This document shows positions 10,768 to 26,214 of a stretch of DNA of 45,815 bases, piece by piece; positions within the stretch are counted from its first letter, which is position 1; each line of letters opens with the position of its first letter. The notes under the pieces were generated by a model. The model made no database searches and was not told the DNA's origin. It was given only the letters and a program-made list of their open reading frames with translations. Made by a program: the position numbers and the translations under genes. Source of the DNA: Tubiluchus corallicola (Eukaryota; Priapulida; Priapulimorpha; Priapulimorphida; Tubiluchidae); contig JAQGDQ010000982.1 of assembly GCA_030141605.1 (NCBI GenBank), positions 27,501-73,315 of the forward strand, written 5' to 3'.

Positions 10768-13332
10768 TAATTTTTAATAAAATATTTTGCAGTTCACTTG
10801 CAACTTAATATGAATCAGTCATATCAAACTAAATTAAAATATAGTAGTAGTTGTTTGTCCCAATATTTTATTGTTAAGATGTTTGAGTTGCCGTTTTTCT
10901 GTTTCAGATTATAGAAGTTGCTGATGAGGGAAGAAACTTGCTGTTTTCTAGCGTCAAGTCAGTTGCCTATTTCTTCTGTTTGGTCAATGGCAGTTGTTAC
11001 CAGGTGCTACATGCATAAAGCTTACATAGGCTTACTATTACTTGAGAAGAACAGTAATTGTTCCAAACATTTAGGTAAAGATCACATCTTGTTTCCTAGT
11101 CTAAAATGAAGTACAGTACCATGTTAATAATGATGTTTCCTGTATGTCAAGTCACAGAGGCAGCGCAAACGTCTTTTTCTTTACTTATCACCTCTTTGAG
11201 TGAATGTGTTCTGCCCTGTGCCTCACCTCTTTCTTTACCAAAGGAAGTATTCAAAAATTAGGTAAATGATTTCTCTAGTTATGGCGCTTCGTGGTTCAAA
11301 ATTTAGAAAGCATAAGCTAATATGCTTTGTCACGTTCGCACAACATGTGCTTCTGTAAAGGTAGAGCAAAGGCATAGAAAAAAATGTTGCGTGTTAAAAA
11401 TGGTTGCAACGAAGAAACACAAAAGGAAGCTATTACCAAATATTTCAAGAATTAAGAGCAGACACGACCAAATGATTTTTTTAAATTACAAGCAAATGAC
11501 ACCAACAATGTTTAGCGACCTGCTAGATAAAATGAAAATTTCACCTGTCATACAAAAGAGTAATACCAATGTCAGAGCTTGAGGGTAAATTTCGTGCATA
11601 TAATATAATAATTTTTGATATCCCACCTCTTTGGTTTGTCAATTATTATAAGGACCAGCAGAAACTTTCGATCAGATTTTTTTGAATTTCTACCTTCTGG
11701 TACCTGTGTATCTATAAATCTTATTATGAATTCCCTATTCCTTTCTAGGCGCTCTGTCTTCATTTCACCATGCAGCCACAAACATCAGTTTCTGCACCAA
11801 TGTTAATTAGTTGTTATTAGATGTTGTAAACATGGTGTCTTTTTAATTGTGTCATTGCATAGGTACCACCTTTGTCATTTTAAAGCAAATATAGAAAAGC
11901 TGTTACTACATGTATCTACAAATGAAATAGACAGTAAGTCCATACTTTTGTAGAGAATGAGCACAAGATACGTACAGAATGAGTTATTACATGTAATGAA
12001 CTGTTATACATGTTTTTATGAGTTGTTGTTAATTTTGCTAAACAATTGTTAAGTTAATTTTTAATAAAATATTTTGCACTTCACTTACAACTTAATATGA
12101 ATCAGTCATATCAAACTAAATTAAAATATAGTAGTAGTTGTTTGTCCCAATATTTTATTGTTAAGATGTTTGAGTTGCCGTTTTTCTGTTTCAGATTATA
12201 GAAGTTGCTGATGAGGGAAAAAACTTGCTGTTTTCTAGTGTCAAGTCAGTTGCCTATTTCTTCTGTTTCGTCAATGGCAGTTGTTAGCAGGTGCTACATG
12301 CATAAAGCTTACATAGGCTTACTATTACTTGAGAAGAACAGTATTTGTTCCAAACATTTAAGTAGAAATCACAACTTGTATCCTAGTCTAATATGAAGAA
12401 TAGAACAATGTTAATAATAATGTTTCCTGTGTGTCAAATCACACAGGCAGCGCAAACGTCTTTTTCTTTACTTATCACTTCTTTGAGTGAATGTGTTCTG
12501 CCCTGTGCCTCACCTCTTTCTCTACCAAAGGAAGTATTCAAAAATTAGGTAAATGATTTCTCTACTTATGGCGCTTCGTGGTTCAAAATTTAGAAAGCAT
12601 AAGCTAATATGCTTTGTCATGTTCGCACAACGTGTGCTTCTGTAAAGGTAGAGCAAAGGCATAGAATAAAATGTTGCGTGTTAAAAATGGTTGCAACGCT
12701 GAAACACAAAAGGAAGCTATTACCAAATATTTCAAGAATTAAGAGCAGACACGACCAAATGATTTTTTAAATTACAAGCAAATGACACCAACAATGTTTA
12801 GTGACCTGCTAGATAAAATGAAAATTTCACCTGTCATACAAAAGAGTAATACCTACGTCAGAGCTTGAGGGTAAATTTCGTGCATATAATATAATAATTT
12901 TTGATATCTCACCTCTTTGGTTTGTCAATTATTATAAGGACCAGAAGAAACTTTCGATAAGCTTTCCTTGAATTTCTACCTTCTGGTACCTCTGTATCTA
13001 TAAATCTTATTATGAATTCCCTATTCCTTTCTAGGCGCTCTGTCTTCATTTCACCATGCAGCCACAAACATCAGTTTCTGCACCAATGTTAATTAGTTGT
13101 TACTAGATGTTGTAAAAATGGTGTCTTTTTTATTTGTGTCATTGCATAGGTACCACCTTTAAGCAAATATAGAAAAGCTATTACTACATGTTTCTACAAA
13201 TGAAATAGACAGTAAGTCCATACTTTTGTAGAGAATGAGCACAGAATACGTACAGAATGAGTTATTACATGTAATTAACTGTTATACATGTTTTTATGAG
13301 TTGTTGTTAATTTTGCTAAACAATTGTTAAGT

Positions 13333-16300
13333 TAATTTTTAATAAAATATTTTGCAGTTCACTTGCAACTTAATATGAATCAGTCATATCAAACTAAATT
13401 AAAATATAGTAGTAGTTGTTTGTCCCAATATTTTATTGTTAAGATGTTTGAGTTGCCGTTTTTCTGTTTCAGATTTTAGAATTTGCTGATGAGGGAAAAA
13501 ACTTGCAGTTTTCTAGTGTCAAGTCAGTTGCCTATTTCTTCTGTTTCGTCAATGGCAGTTGTTAGCAGGTGCTACATGCAAAAAAGCTCACATAGGCTTA
13601 CTATTACTTGAGAAGAACAGTATTTGTTCCAAACACTTACGTAAAGATCACAAGTTGTTTCCTAGTCTAAAATGAAGTAAAGTACAATGTTAATAATAAT
13701 GTTTCCTGTGTGTCAAATCACAGAGGCGGCGCAAACGTCTTTTTCGTTTATTTATCACCTCTTTGAGTGAATGTGTTCTGCCCTGTGCTTCACCTCTTTC
13801 TTTACCAAATGAAGTATTCAAAAATTAGGTAAATGATTTCTCTAGTTATTCTCTAGTTATGGCTCTTCGTGGTTCAAAATTTAGAAAGCATAAGCTAATA
13901 TGCTTTGTCACGTTTGCACAACGTGTGCTTCTGTAAAGGTAGAGCGAAGGCATAGAAAAAATGTTGCGTGTTAAAAATGGTTGCAACGAAGAAACACAAA
14001 AGGAAGCTATTACCAAATATTTCAAGAATTAAGAGCAGACACGACCAAATGATTTTTTTAAATTACAAGCAAATGACACCAACAATGTTTAGCGACCTGC
14101 TAGATAAAATGAAAATTTCACCTGTCATACAAAAGAGTAATACCAACGTCAGTGCTAGAGGGTAAATTTCGTGCATATAATATAATAATTTTTGATATCC
14201 CACCTCTTTGGTTTGTCAATTATTATAAGAACCAGAAGAAACTTTCTATAATCTTTCTATGAATTTCTACCTTCTGGTACTTGTGTATCTATAAATCTTA
14301 TTATGAATTCCCTATTCCTTTCTAGGCACTCTGTCTTCATTTCACCATGCAGCCACAAACATCAGTTTCTGCACCAATGTTAATTAGTTGTTACTAGATG
14401 TTGTAAAAATGGTGTCTCTTTTATTTGTGTCATTGCATAGGTACCACCTTTGTCATTTTAAAGCAAATATAGAAAAGCTGTTACTACATGTATCTACAAA
14501 TGAAATAGACAGTAAGTCCATACTTTTGTAGAGAATGAGCACAAAATACGTACAGAATGAGTTATTATATGTAATGAACTGTTATTCCTTTTTTTGTGAG
14601 TTGTTGTTAATTTTGCTAAACAATTGTTAAGTTAATTTTTAATAAAATATTTTGCACTTCACTTACAACTTAATATGAATCAGTCATATCAAACTAAATT
14701 AAAATATAGTAGTAGTTGTTTGTCCCAATATTTTATTGTTAAGATGTTTGAGTTGAAGTTTTTCTGTTTCAGATAATAGAAGTTGCTGATGAGGGAAAAA
14801 ACTTGCTGTTTTCTAGAGTCAAGTCAGTTGCCTATTTCTTCTGTTTCGTCAATGGCAGTTGTTAGCAGGTGCTACATGCATAAAGCTTACATAGGCTTAC
14901 TATTACTTGAGAAGAACAGTATTTGTTCCAAACATTTAGGTAAAGATCACATCTTGTTTCCTAGTCTAAAATGAAGTACAGTACCATGTTAATAATGATG
15001 TTTCCTGTATGTCAAATCACAGAGGCAGCGCAAACGTCTTTTCCTTTACTTATCACCTCTTTGAGTGAATGTGTTCTGCCCTGTGCCTCACCTCTTTCTC
15101 TACCAAATTAAGTATTCAAAAATTAGGTAAATGATTTCTCTAGTTATGGCGCTTCGTGGTTCAAAATTTAGAAAGCAAAAGCTAATATGCTTTGTCACGT
15201 TCGCACAACGTGTGCTTCTGTAAAGGTAGAGCGAAGGCATAGAAAAAAATGTTGCGTGTTAAAAATGGTTGCAACGAAGGAAACACAAAAGGAAGCTATT
15301 ACCAAATATTTCAAGAATTAAGAGCAGACACGACCAAATGATTTTTTGAATTACAAGCAAATGACACCAACAATGTTTAGTGACCTGCTAGATAAAATGA
15401 AAATTTCACCTGTCATACAAAAGAGTAATACCTACGTCAGAGCTTGAGTGTAAATTTCGTGCATAAAATATAATAATTTTTGATATCTCACCTCTTTGGT
15501 TTGTCAATTATTATAAGGACCAGAAGAAACATTCGATCAGATTTCCTTGAATTTCTACCTTCTGGTACCTGTGTATCTATAAATCTTATTATGAATTCCC
15601 TATTCCTTTCTTGGCGCTCCATCTTCATTTCACCATGCAGCCACAAACATCAGTTTCCACACCAATGTTAATTAGTTGTTATTAGATGTTGTAAAAATGG
15701 TGTCTTTCTTAATTGTGTCATTGCATAGGTACCACCTTTGTCATTTTAAAGCAAATATAGAAAAGCTGTTACTACATGTATCTACAAATGAAATAGACAT
15801 TAAGTCCATACTTTTGTAGAGAATGAGCACAGAATACGTACAGAATGAGTTATTACATGTAATGAACTGTTATACATGTTTTTATGAGTTGTTGTTAATT
15901 TTGCTAAACAATTGTTAAGTTAATTTTTAATAAAATATTTTGCAGTTCACTTGCAACTTAATATGAATCAGTCATATCAAACTAAATTAAAATATAGTAG
16001 TAGTTGTTTGTCCCAATATTTTATTGTTAAGATGTTTGAGTTGCCGTTTTTCTGTTTCAGATTTTAGAAGTTGCTGATGAGGGAAAAAACTTGCAGTTTT
16101 CTAGTGTCAAGTCAGTTGCCTATTTCTTCTGTTTCGTCAATGGCAGTTGTTAGCAGGTGCTACATGCAAAAAACCTCACATAGGCTTACTATTACTTGAG
16201 AAGAACAGTATTTGTTCCAAACATTTAGGTAAAGATCACAACTTGTTTCCTAGTCTAAAATGAAGTACAGTACAACGTTAATAATAATGTTTCCTGTATG

Positions 16301-18497
16301 TCAAATCACAGAGGCAGCACAAACGTCTTTTTCTTTACTTATCACCTCTTTGAGTGAATGTGTTCTGCCCTGTGCCTCACCTCTTTCTCTACCAAAGGAA
16401 GTATTCAAAAATTAGGTAAATGATTTCTCTACTTATGGCGCTTCGTGGTTCAAAATTTAGAAAGCATAAGCTAATATGCTTTGTCACGTTCGCACAACGT
16501 GTGCTTCTGTAAAGGTAGAGCGAAGGCATAGAAAAAAATGTTGCGTGTTAAAAATGGTTGCAACGAAGGAAACACAAAAGGAAGCTATTGCCAAATATTT
16601 CAAGAATTAAGAGCAGACACGACCAAGTGAGTTTTTAAATTACAAGCAAATGACACCAACAATGTTTAGTGACCTGCTAGATAAAATGAAAATTTCACCT
16701 GTCATACAAAAGAGTAATACTTACGTCAGAGCTTGAGGGTAAATTTTGTGCATATAATATAATAATTTTTGATATCTCACCTCTTTGGTTTGTCAATTAT
16801 TATAAGGACCAGAAGAAACTTTCGATAAGCTTTCTATGAATTTCTACCTTCTGGTACCTGTGTATCTATAAATCTTATTATGAATTCCCTATTCCTTTCT
16901 AGGCACTCTGTCTTCATTTCACCATGCAGCCACAAACATCAGTTTCTGCACCAATGTTAATTAGTTGTTACTAGATGTTGTAAAAATGGTGTCTCTTTTA
17001 TTTGTGTCATTGCATAGGTACCACCTTTGTCATTTTAAAGCAAATATAGAAAAGCTGTTACTACATGTATCTACAAATGAAATAGACAGTAAGTCCACAC
17101 TTTTGTAGAGAATTAGCACAGAATACGTACAGAATGAGTTATTATATGTAATGAACTGTTATTCCTTTTTTTGTGAGTTGTTGTTAATTTTGCTAAACAA
17201 TTGTTAAGTTAATTTTTAATAAAATATTTTGCACTTCACTTACAACTTAATATGAATCAGTCATATCAAACTAAATTAAAATATAGTAGTAGTTGTTTGT
17301 CCCAACATTTTATTGTTAAGATGTTTGAGTTGAAGTTTTTCTGTTTCAGATAATAGAAGTTGCTGATGAGGGAAAAAACTTGCTGTTTTCTAGTGTCAAG
17401 TCAGTTGCCTATTTCTTCTGTTTCGTCAATGGCAGTTGTTAGCAGGTGCTACATGCATAAAGCTTACATAGGCTTACTATTACTTGAGAAGAACAGTATT
17501 TGCTCCAAACATTTAGGTAAAGATCACATCTTGTTTCCTAGTCTAAAATGAAGTACAGTACCATGTTAATAATGATGTTTCCTGTATGTCAAATCACAGA
17601 GGCAGTGCAAACGTATTTTCCTTTACTTATCACCTCTTTGAGTGAATGTGTTCTGCCCTGTGCCTCACCTCTTTCTCTACCAAATTAAGTATTCAAAAAT
17701 TAGGTAAATGATTTCTCTAGTTATGGCGCTTCGTGGTTCAAAATTTAGAAAGCAAAAGCTAATATGCTTTGTCACGTTCGCACAACGTGTGCTTCTGTAA
17801 AGGTAGAGCGAAGGCATAGAAAAAAATGTTGCGTGTTAAAAATGGTTGCAACGAAGGAAACACAAAAGGAAGCTATTACCAAATATTTCAAGAATTAAGA
17901 GCAGACACGACCAAATGAGTTTTTAAATTGCAAGCAAATGACACCAACAATGTTTAGTGACCTGCTAGATAAAATGAAAATTTCACCTGTCATACAAAAG
18001 AGTAATACCTACGTTAGAGCTTGAGGGTAAATTTCGTGCATATAATATAATAATTTTTGATATCTCACCTCTTTGGTTTGTCAATTATTATAAGGACCAG
18101 AAGAAACATTCGATCAGATTTCCTTGAATTTCTACCTTCTGGTACCTGTGTATCTATAAATCTTATTATGAATTCCCTATTCCCTTCATGGCGCTCCGTC
18201 TTCATTTCACCATGCAGCCACAAACATCAGTTTCCACCCCAATGTTAATTAGTTGTTATTAGATGTTGTAAAAATGGTGTCTTTCTTAATTGCGTCATTG
18301 CATAGGTACCACCTTTGTCATTTTAAAGCAAATATAGAAAAGCTGTTACTACATGTATCAACAAATGAAATAGACATTAAGTCCATAATTTTGTAGAGAA
18401 TGAGCACAGAATACGTACAGAATGAGTTATTACATGTAATGAACTGTTATACATGTTTTTATGAGTTGTTGTTAATTTTGCTAAACAATTGTTAAGT
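13333..18497 (+). repeat. two-unit higher-order repeat, (7,8)(9,10)
   Basis: Units 7 and 9 share a TTATTCCTTTTTTTG variant (14580 and 17160), TGTCTCTTTTATTTG (14412 and 16990) and other marks. Units 8 and 10 share TTGAAGTTTTTCTG (14753, 17330), CAGATAATAG, ACCAAATTAAG and a 63-codon frame (15480-15671, 18057-18248). The two pairs are 2,577 bp apart. Unit 11 (18498) starts like unit 9, so a third round may have begun there before diverging. Confidence 0.8.
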
Positions 18498-19777
18498 TAA
18501 TTTTTAATAAAATATTTTGCAGTTCACTTGCAACTTAATATGAATCAGTCATATCAAACTAAATTAAAATATAGTAGTAGTTGTTTGTCCCAATATTTTA
18601 TTGTTAACATGTTTGAGTTGCCGTTTTTCTGTTTCAGATTTTAGAAGTTGCTGATGAGGGAAAAAACTTGCAGTTTTCTAGTGTCAAGTCAGTTGCCTAT
18701 TTCTTCTGTTTCGTCAATGGCAGTTGTTAGCAGGTGCTACATGCAAAAAACCTCACATAGGCTTACAATTACTTGAGAAGAACAGTATTTGTTCCAAACA
18801 TTTAAGTAGAAATCACAACTTGTATCCTAGTCTAATATGAGGAATAGTACAATGTTAATAATAATGTTTCCTATGTGTCAAATCACACAGGCAGCGCAAA
18901 CGTATTTTTCTTTACTTATCACTTCTTTGAGTGAATGTGTTCTGTCCTGTGCTTCACCTCTTTCTTTACAAAAGGAAGTATTCGAAAATTAGGTAAATGA
19001 TTTCTCTACTTATGGCGCTTCGTGGTTCAAAATTTAGAAAGCATAAGCTAATACGCTTTGTCACGTTCGCACAACGTGTGCTTCTGTAAAGGTAGAGCGA
19101 AGGCATAGAAAAAAATGTTGCGTGTTAAAAATTGTTGCAACGAAGAAACACAAAAGGAAGCTATTGCCAAATATTTCAATAATTGAGAGCAGACACGACC
19201 AAATGATTTTTTTTAAATTACAAGCAAATGACACCAACAATGTTTAGCGACCAGCTAGATAAAATGAAAATTTCACCTGTCATACAAAAGAGTAATACCA
19301 ACGTCAGTGCTTGAGGGTAAATTCCGTGCATATAATATAATAATTTTTGATATCCCACTTCTTTGGTTTGTCAATTATTATAAGGACCAGAAGAAACTTT
19401 CTATAAGCTTTCTACCTTCTGGTACCTGTGTATCTATAAATCTTATTATGAATTCCCTATTCCTTTCTAGGCGCTCCGTCTTCATTTCACCATGCAGCCA
19501 CAAACATCAGTTTCCGCACCAATGTTAATTAGTTGTTATTAGATGTTGTAAAAATGGTGTCTTTTTTAATTGTGTCATTGCATAGGTACCACCTTTGTCA
19601 TTTTAATGCAAATATAGAAAAGCTGTTACTACATGTATCTACAAATGAAATAGACATTAAGTCCATACTTTTGTAGAGAATGAGCACAGAATATGTACAG
19701 AATGAGTTATTACATTTAATTAACTGTTATACATGTTTTTATGAGTTTTTGTTAATTTTGCTAAACAATTGTTAAGT

Positions 19778-22700
19778 AAATTTTTAATAAAATATTTTGC
19801 AGTTCACTTGCAACTTAATATGAATCAGTCATATCAAACTAAACTAAAATATAGTGGTAGTTGTTTGTCACAATATTTTATTGTTATGATGTTTGAGTTG
19901 CCATTTTTCTGTTTCAGATTATAGAAGTTGCTGATGAGGGAAGAAACTTGCTGTTTTCTAGCATCAAGTCAGTTGCCTATTTCTTCTGTTTGGTCAATGG
20001 CAGTTGTTACCAGGTGCTACATTCATAAAGCTTTCATAGGCTTACTATTACTTGAGAAGAACAGTATTTGTTCCAAACATTTAAGTAGAAATCACAACTT
20101 GTTTCCTAGTCTAAAATGAAGTACAGTACAATGTTAATAATAATGTTTCCGGAGTGTCAAATCACAGAGGCAGCACAAACATCTTTTTCTTTACTTATCA
20201 CTTCTTTGAGTGAATGTGTTCTGCCCTGTGCCTCACCTCTTTTTTTACCAAAGGAAGTATTCAAAAATTAGGTAAATGATTTCTCTAGTTATGGCACTTC
20301 GTGATTCAAAATTTAGAAAGCATAAGCTAATATGCTTTGTCACGTTTGCACAACGTGTGCTTCTGTAAAGGTAGAGTGAAGGCATAGAAAAAAATGTTGC
20401 GTGTTAAAAATGGTTGCAACGAAGGAAACACAAAAGGAAGCTATTACCAAATATTTCAAGAATTAAGAGCAGACACGACCAAATGATTTTTTTAAATTAC
20501 AAGCAAATGACACCAACAATGTTTAGTGACCTGCTAGATAAAATGAAAATTTCACTTGTCATACAAAAGAGTAATACCTACGTCAGAGCTTGAGGGTAAA
20601 TTTCGTGCATATAATATAATAATTTTTGATATCCCACCTCTTTGGTTTGTCAATTATTATAAGGACCAGAAGAAACTTTCTATAAGATTTCCTTGAATTT
20701 CTACCTTCTGGTACCTGTGTATCTATAAATCTTATTATGAATTCCCTATTCCTTTCTAGGCGCTCCGTCTTCATTTCACCATGCAGCCACAAACATCAGT
20801 TTCCGCACCAATGTTAATTAGTTGTTATTAGATGTTGTAAAAATGGTGTCTTTTTTAATTGGGTCATTGCATAGGTACCACCTTTTTCATTTTAAAGCAA
20901 ATATAGAAAAGCTGTTACTACATGTATCTACATATGAAATAGACAGTAAGTCCGTACTTTTGTAGAGAATGAGCACAGAATAGGTACAGAATGAGTTATT
21001 ACATGTAATGAACTGTTATACATGTATTTATGAGTTGTTGTTAATTTTGCTAAACAATTGTTAAGTTAATTTTTAATAAAATATTTTGCACTTCACTTAG
21101 AACTTAATATGAATCAGTCATATCAAACTAAATTAAAATATAGTAGTAGTAGTTTGTCCCAATATTTTATTGTTAAGATGTTTAAGTTGCCATTTTTCTG
21201 TTTCAGATTATAGAAGTTGCTGATGAGGGAAAAATCTTGCTGTTTTCTAGTGTCAAGCCAGCTGCCTATTTCTTCTGTTTCGTCAATATCAGTTGTTAGC
21301 AGGTGCTACATGCAAAAAAGCTCACATGGGATTACAATTACTTGAGAAGAACAGTATTTGATCCAAACATTTAGGTAAAGATCACAACTTGTTTCCTAGT
21401 CTAAAATGAAGAACAGTGCAATGTTAATAATAATGTTTCCTGTATGTCAAATCACAGAGGCAGCGCAAACGTCTTTTTCTTTACTTATCACTTCTTTGAG
21501 TGAATGTGCTCTGCCCTGTGCCTCACCTCTTTCTTTACCAAAGGAAGTATTCAAAAATTATGTAAATGATTTCTCTAGTTATGGCGCTTCGTGATTCAAA
21601 ATTTAGAAAGCATAAGCTAATATGCTTTGCCACGTTCACACAACATGTGCTTCTGTAAAGGTAGAGAGAGGGCATAGAAAAAAATGTTGCGTGGTAAAAA
21701 TTGTTGCAACGAAGAAACACAAAAGGAAGCTATTAGCACATATTTCAAGAATTGAGAGCAGACACAACCAAATGATTTTTTTCAATTACAAGCAAGTGAC
21801 ACCAACAATGTTTAGCGACCTGCTAGGTAAAATGAAAATTTCACTTGTCATACAAAAGAGTAATACCAACGTCAGGGCTTGAGGGTAAATTTCGTGCATA
21901 TAACATAATAATTTTTGATATCCCACCTCTTTGGTTTGTCAATTATTATAAGGACCAGAAGAAACTTTCTATAAGCTTTCTATGAATTTCTACCTTCTGG
22001 TACCTGTGTATCTATAAATCTTATTATGAATTCCCTATTCTTTTCTAGGCGCTCCGTCTTCATTTCACCATGCAGCCACAAACATCAGTTTCCGCATCAA
22101 TGTTAATTAGTTGTTATTAGATGTTGTAAAAATGGTGTCTTTTTTAATTGTGTCATTGCATAGGTACCACCTTTGTCATTTTAAAGCAAATATAGAAAAG
22201 CTGTTACTACATGTATCTACAAATGAAATAGACATTAAGTCCATACTTTTGTAGAGAATGAGCACAGAATACGTACAGAATGAGTTATTACATTTAATTA
22301 ACTGTTATACATGTTTTTATGAGTTTTTGTTAATTTTGCTAAACAATTGTTAAGTAAATTTTTAATAAAATATTTTGCAGTTCACTTGCAACTTAATATG
22401 AATCAGTCATATCAAACTAAACTAAAATATAGTGGTAGTTGTTTGTCACAATATTTCATTGTTATGATATTTGAGTTGCCGTTTTTCTGTTTCAGATTAT
22501 AGAAGTTGCTCATGAGGGAATAAACTTGCTGTTTTGTAGTGTCTAGTCAGTTGCCTATTTCTTCTGTTTGGTCAATGGCAGTTGTTACCAGGTGCTACAT
22601 GCATAAAGCTTACATAGGCTTACTATTACTTGAGAAGAACAGTATTTGTTCCAAACATTTAAGTAGAAATCACAACTTGTTTCCTAGTCTAAAATAAAAG

Positions 22701-25700
22701 TACAGTACCATGTTAATAATGATGTTTCCTGTATGTCAAATCACAGAGGCAGTGCAAACGTCTTTTCCTTTACTTATCACCTCTTTGAGTGAATGTGTTC
22801 TGCCCTGTGCCTCACCTCTTTCTCTACCAAATTAAGTATTCAAAAATTAAGTAAATGATTTCTCTAGTTATGGCGCTTCGTGGTTCAAAATTTAGAAAGC
22901 ATAAGCTAATATGCTTTGTCACGTTCGCACAACGTGTGCTTCTGTAAAGGTAGAGCGAAGGCATAGAAAAAAATGTTGCGTGTTAAAAATGGTTGCAACG
23001 AAGGAAACACAAAAGGAAGCTATTACCAAATATTTCAAGAATTAAGAGCAGACACGACCAAATGAGTTTTTAAATTGCAAGCAAATGACACCAACAATGT
23101 TTAGTGACCTGCTAGATAAAATGAAAATTTCACCTGTCATACAAAAGAGTAATACCTACGTTAGAGCTTGAGGGTAAATTTCGTGCATATAATATAATAA
23201 TTTTTGATATCTCACCTCTTTGGTTTGTCAATTATTATAAGGACCAGAAGAAACATTTGATCAGATTTCCTTGCATTTCTACCTTCTGGTACCTGTGTAT
23301 CTATAAATCTTATTATGAATTCCCTATTCCTTTCTTGGCGCTCTGTCTTCATTTCACCATGCAGCCACAAACATCAGTTTCCGCACCAATGTTAATTAGT
23401 TGTTATTAGATGTTGTAAAAATGGTGTCTTTTTTAAATGTGTCATTGCATAGGCACCACCTTTGTCATTTTAAAGCAAACATAGAAAAGCAGTTACTACA
23501 TGTATCTACAAATGAAATAGACATTAAGTCCATTCTTTTGTAGAGAATGAGCACAGAATATGTACAGAATGAGTTATTACATTTAATTAACTATTATACA
23601 TGTTTTTATGAGTTTTTGTTAATTTTGCTAAACAATTGTTAAGTAAATTTTTAATAAAATATTTTGCACTTCACTTGCAACTTAATATGAATCAGTCATA
23701 TCAAACTAAACTAAAATATAGTGGTAGCTGTTTGTCACAATATTTTATTGTTATGATGTTTGAGTTGCCATTTTTCTGTTTCAGATTATAGAAGTTGCTG
23801 ATGAGGGAAGAAACTTGCTGTTTTCTAGCATCAAGTCAGTTGACTATTTCTTCTGTTTGGTCAATGGCAGTTGTTACCAGGTGCTACATTCATAAAGCTT
23901 TCATAGGCTTACTATTACTTGAGAAGAACAGTATTTGTTCCAAACATTTAAGTAGAAATCACAACTTGTTTCCTAGTCTAAAATGAAGTACAGTACAATG
24001 TTAATAATAATGTTTCCGGAGTGTCAAATCACAGAGGCAGCACAAACGTCTTTTTCTTTACTTATCACTTCTTTGAGTGAATGTGTTCTGCCCTGTGCCT
24101 CACCTCTTTTTTTACCAAAGGAAGTATTCAAAAATTAGGTAAATGATTTCTCTAGTTATGGCACTTCGTGATTCAAAATTTAGAAAGCATAAGCTAATAT
24201 GCTTTGTCACGTTTGCACAACGTGTGCTTCTGTAAAGGTAGAGTGAAGGCATAGAAAAAAATGTTGCGTGTTAAAAATGGTTGCAACGAAGGAAACACAA
24301 AAGGAAGCTATTACCAAATATTTCAAGAATTAAGAGCAGACACGACCAAATGATTTTTTTTAAATTACAAGCAAATGACACCAACAATGTTTAGCGACCA
24401 GCTAGATAAAATGAAAATTTCACCTGTCATACAAAAGAGTAATACCAACGTCAGTGCTTGAGGGTAAATTTCGTGCATATGATATATAATAATTTTTGAT
24501 ATCCCACCTCTTTGGTTTGTCAATTATTATAAGGACCAGAAGAAACTTTCTATAAGCTTTCTACCTTCTGGTACCTGTGTATCTATAAATCTTATTATGA
24601 ATTCCCTATTCCTTTCTAGGCGCTCCGTCTTCATTTCACCATGCAGCCACAAACATCAGTTTCCGCACCAATGTTAATTAGTTGTTATTAGATGTTGTAA
24701 AAATGGTGTCTTTTTTAATTGGGTCATTGCATAGGTACCACCTTTTTCATTTTAAAGCAAATATAGAAAAGCTGTTACTACATGTATCTACATATGAAAT
24801 AGACAGTAAGTCCATACTTTTGTAGAGAATGAGCACAGAATAGGTACAGAATGAGTTATTACATGTAATGAACTGTTATACGTGTATTTATGAGTTGTTG
24901 TTAATTTTGCTAAACAATTGTAAAGTTAATTTTTAATAAAATATTTTGCACTTCACTTACAACTTAATATGAATCAGTCATATCAAACTAAATTAAAATA
25001 TAGTAGTAGTTGTTTGTCCCAATATTTTATTGTTAAGATGTTTAAGTTGCCATTTTTCTGTTTCAGATTATAGAAGTTGCTGATGAGGGAAAAATCTTGC
25101 TGTTTTCTAGTGTCAAGCCAGTTGCCTATTTCTTCTGTTTCGTCAATATCAGTTGTTAGCAGGTGCTACATGCAAAAAAGCTCACATGGGATTACAATTA
25201 CTTGAGAAGAACAGTATTTGATCCAAACATTTAGGTAAAGATCACAACTTGTTTCCTAGTCTAAAATGAAGAACAGTGCAATGTTAATAATAATGTTTCC
25301 TGTATGTCAAATCACAGAGGCAGCGCAAACGTCTTTTTCTTTACTTATCACTTCTTTGAGTGAATGTGCTCTGCCCTGTGCCTCACCTCTTTCTTTACCA
25401 AAGGAAGTATTCAAAAATTATGTAAATGATTTCTCTAGTTATGGCGCTTCGTGATTCAAAATTTAGAAAGCATAAGCTAATATGCTTTGCCACGTTCACA
25501 CAACATGTGCTTCTGTAAAGGTAGAGAGAAGGCATAGAAAAAATGTTGCGTGGTAAAAATTGTTGCAACGAAGAAACACAAAAGGAAGCTATTAGCACAT
25601 ATTTCAAGAATTGAGAGCAGACACAACCAAATGATTTTTTTCAATTACAAGCAAATGACACCAACAATGTTTAGCGACCTGCTAGGTAAAATGAAAATTT

Positions 25701-26214
25701 CACTTGTCATACAAAAGAGTAATACCAACGTCAGTGCTTGAGGGTAAATTTCGTGCATATAACATAATAATTTTTGATATCCCACCTCTTTGGTTTGTCA
25801 ATTATTATAAGGACCAGAAGAAACTTTCTATAAGCTTTCTATGAATTTCTACCTTCTGGTACCTGTGTATCTATAAATCTTATTATGAATTCCCTATTCT
25901 TTTCTAGGCGCTCCGTCTTCATTTCACCATGCAGCCACAAACATCAGTTTCCGCACCAATGTTAATTAGTTGTTATTAGATGTTGTAAAAATGGTGTCTT
26001 TTTTAATTGTGTCATTGCATAGGTACCACCTTTGTCATTTTAAAACAAATATAGAAAAGCTGTTACTACATGTATCTACAAATGAAATAGACATTAAGTC
26101 CATACTTTTGTAGAGAATGAGCACAGAATACATACAGAATGAGTTATTACATTTAATTAACTGTTATACATGTTTTTATGAGTTTTTGTTAATTTTGCTA
26201 AACAATTGTTAAGT
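19778..26214 (+). repeat. three-unit higher-order repeat, units 12-14 duplicated as 15-17
   Basis: Unit 12 and unit 15 share TTTCCGGAGTGTC (20146, 23995), a TTCATAAAGCTTTC variant and AATTGGGTCATTGC (20868, 24719). Units 13 and 16 share AAAATCTTGCTG, CAATATCAGTTG and the 62-codon frame at 21406-21594 and 25266-25454. Units 14 and 17 share CAATATTTCATTG. The period is about 3,860 bp. The copy is not clean: unit 15 holds a patch copied from unit 11, and unit 17 switches template after about 26320. Confidence 0.8.
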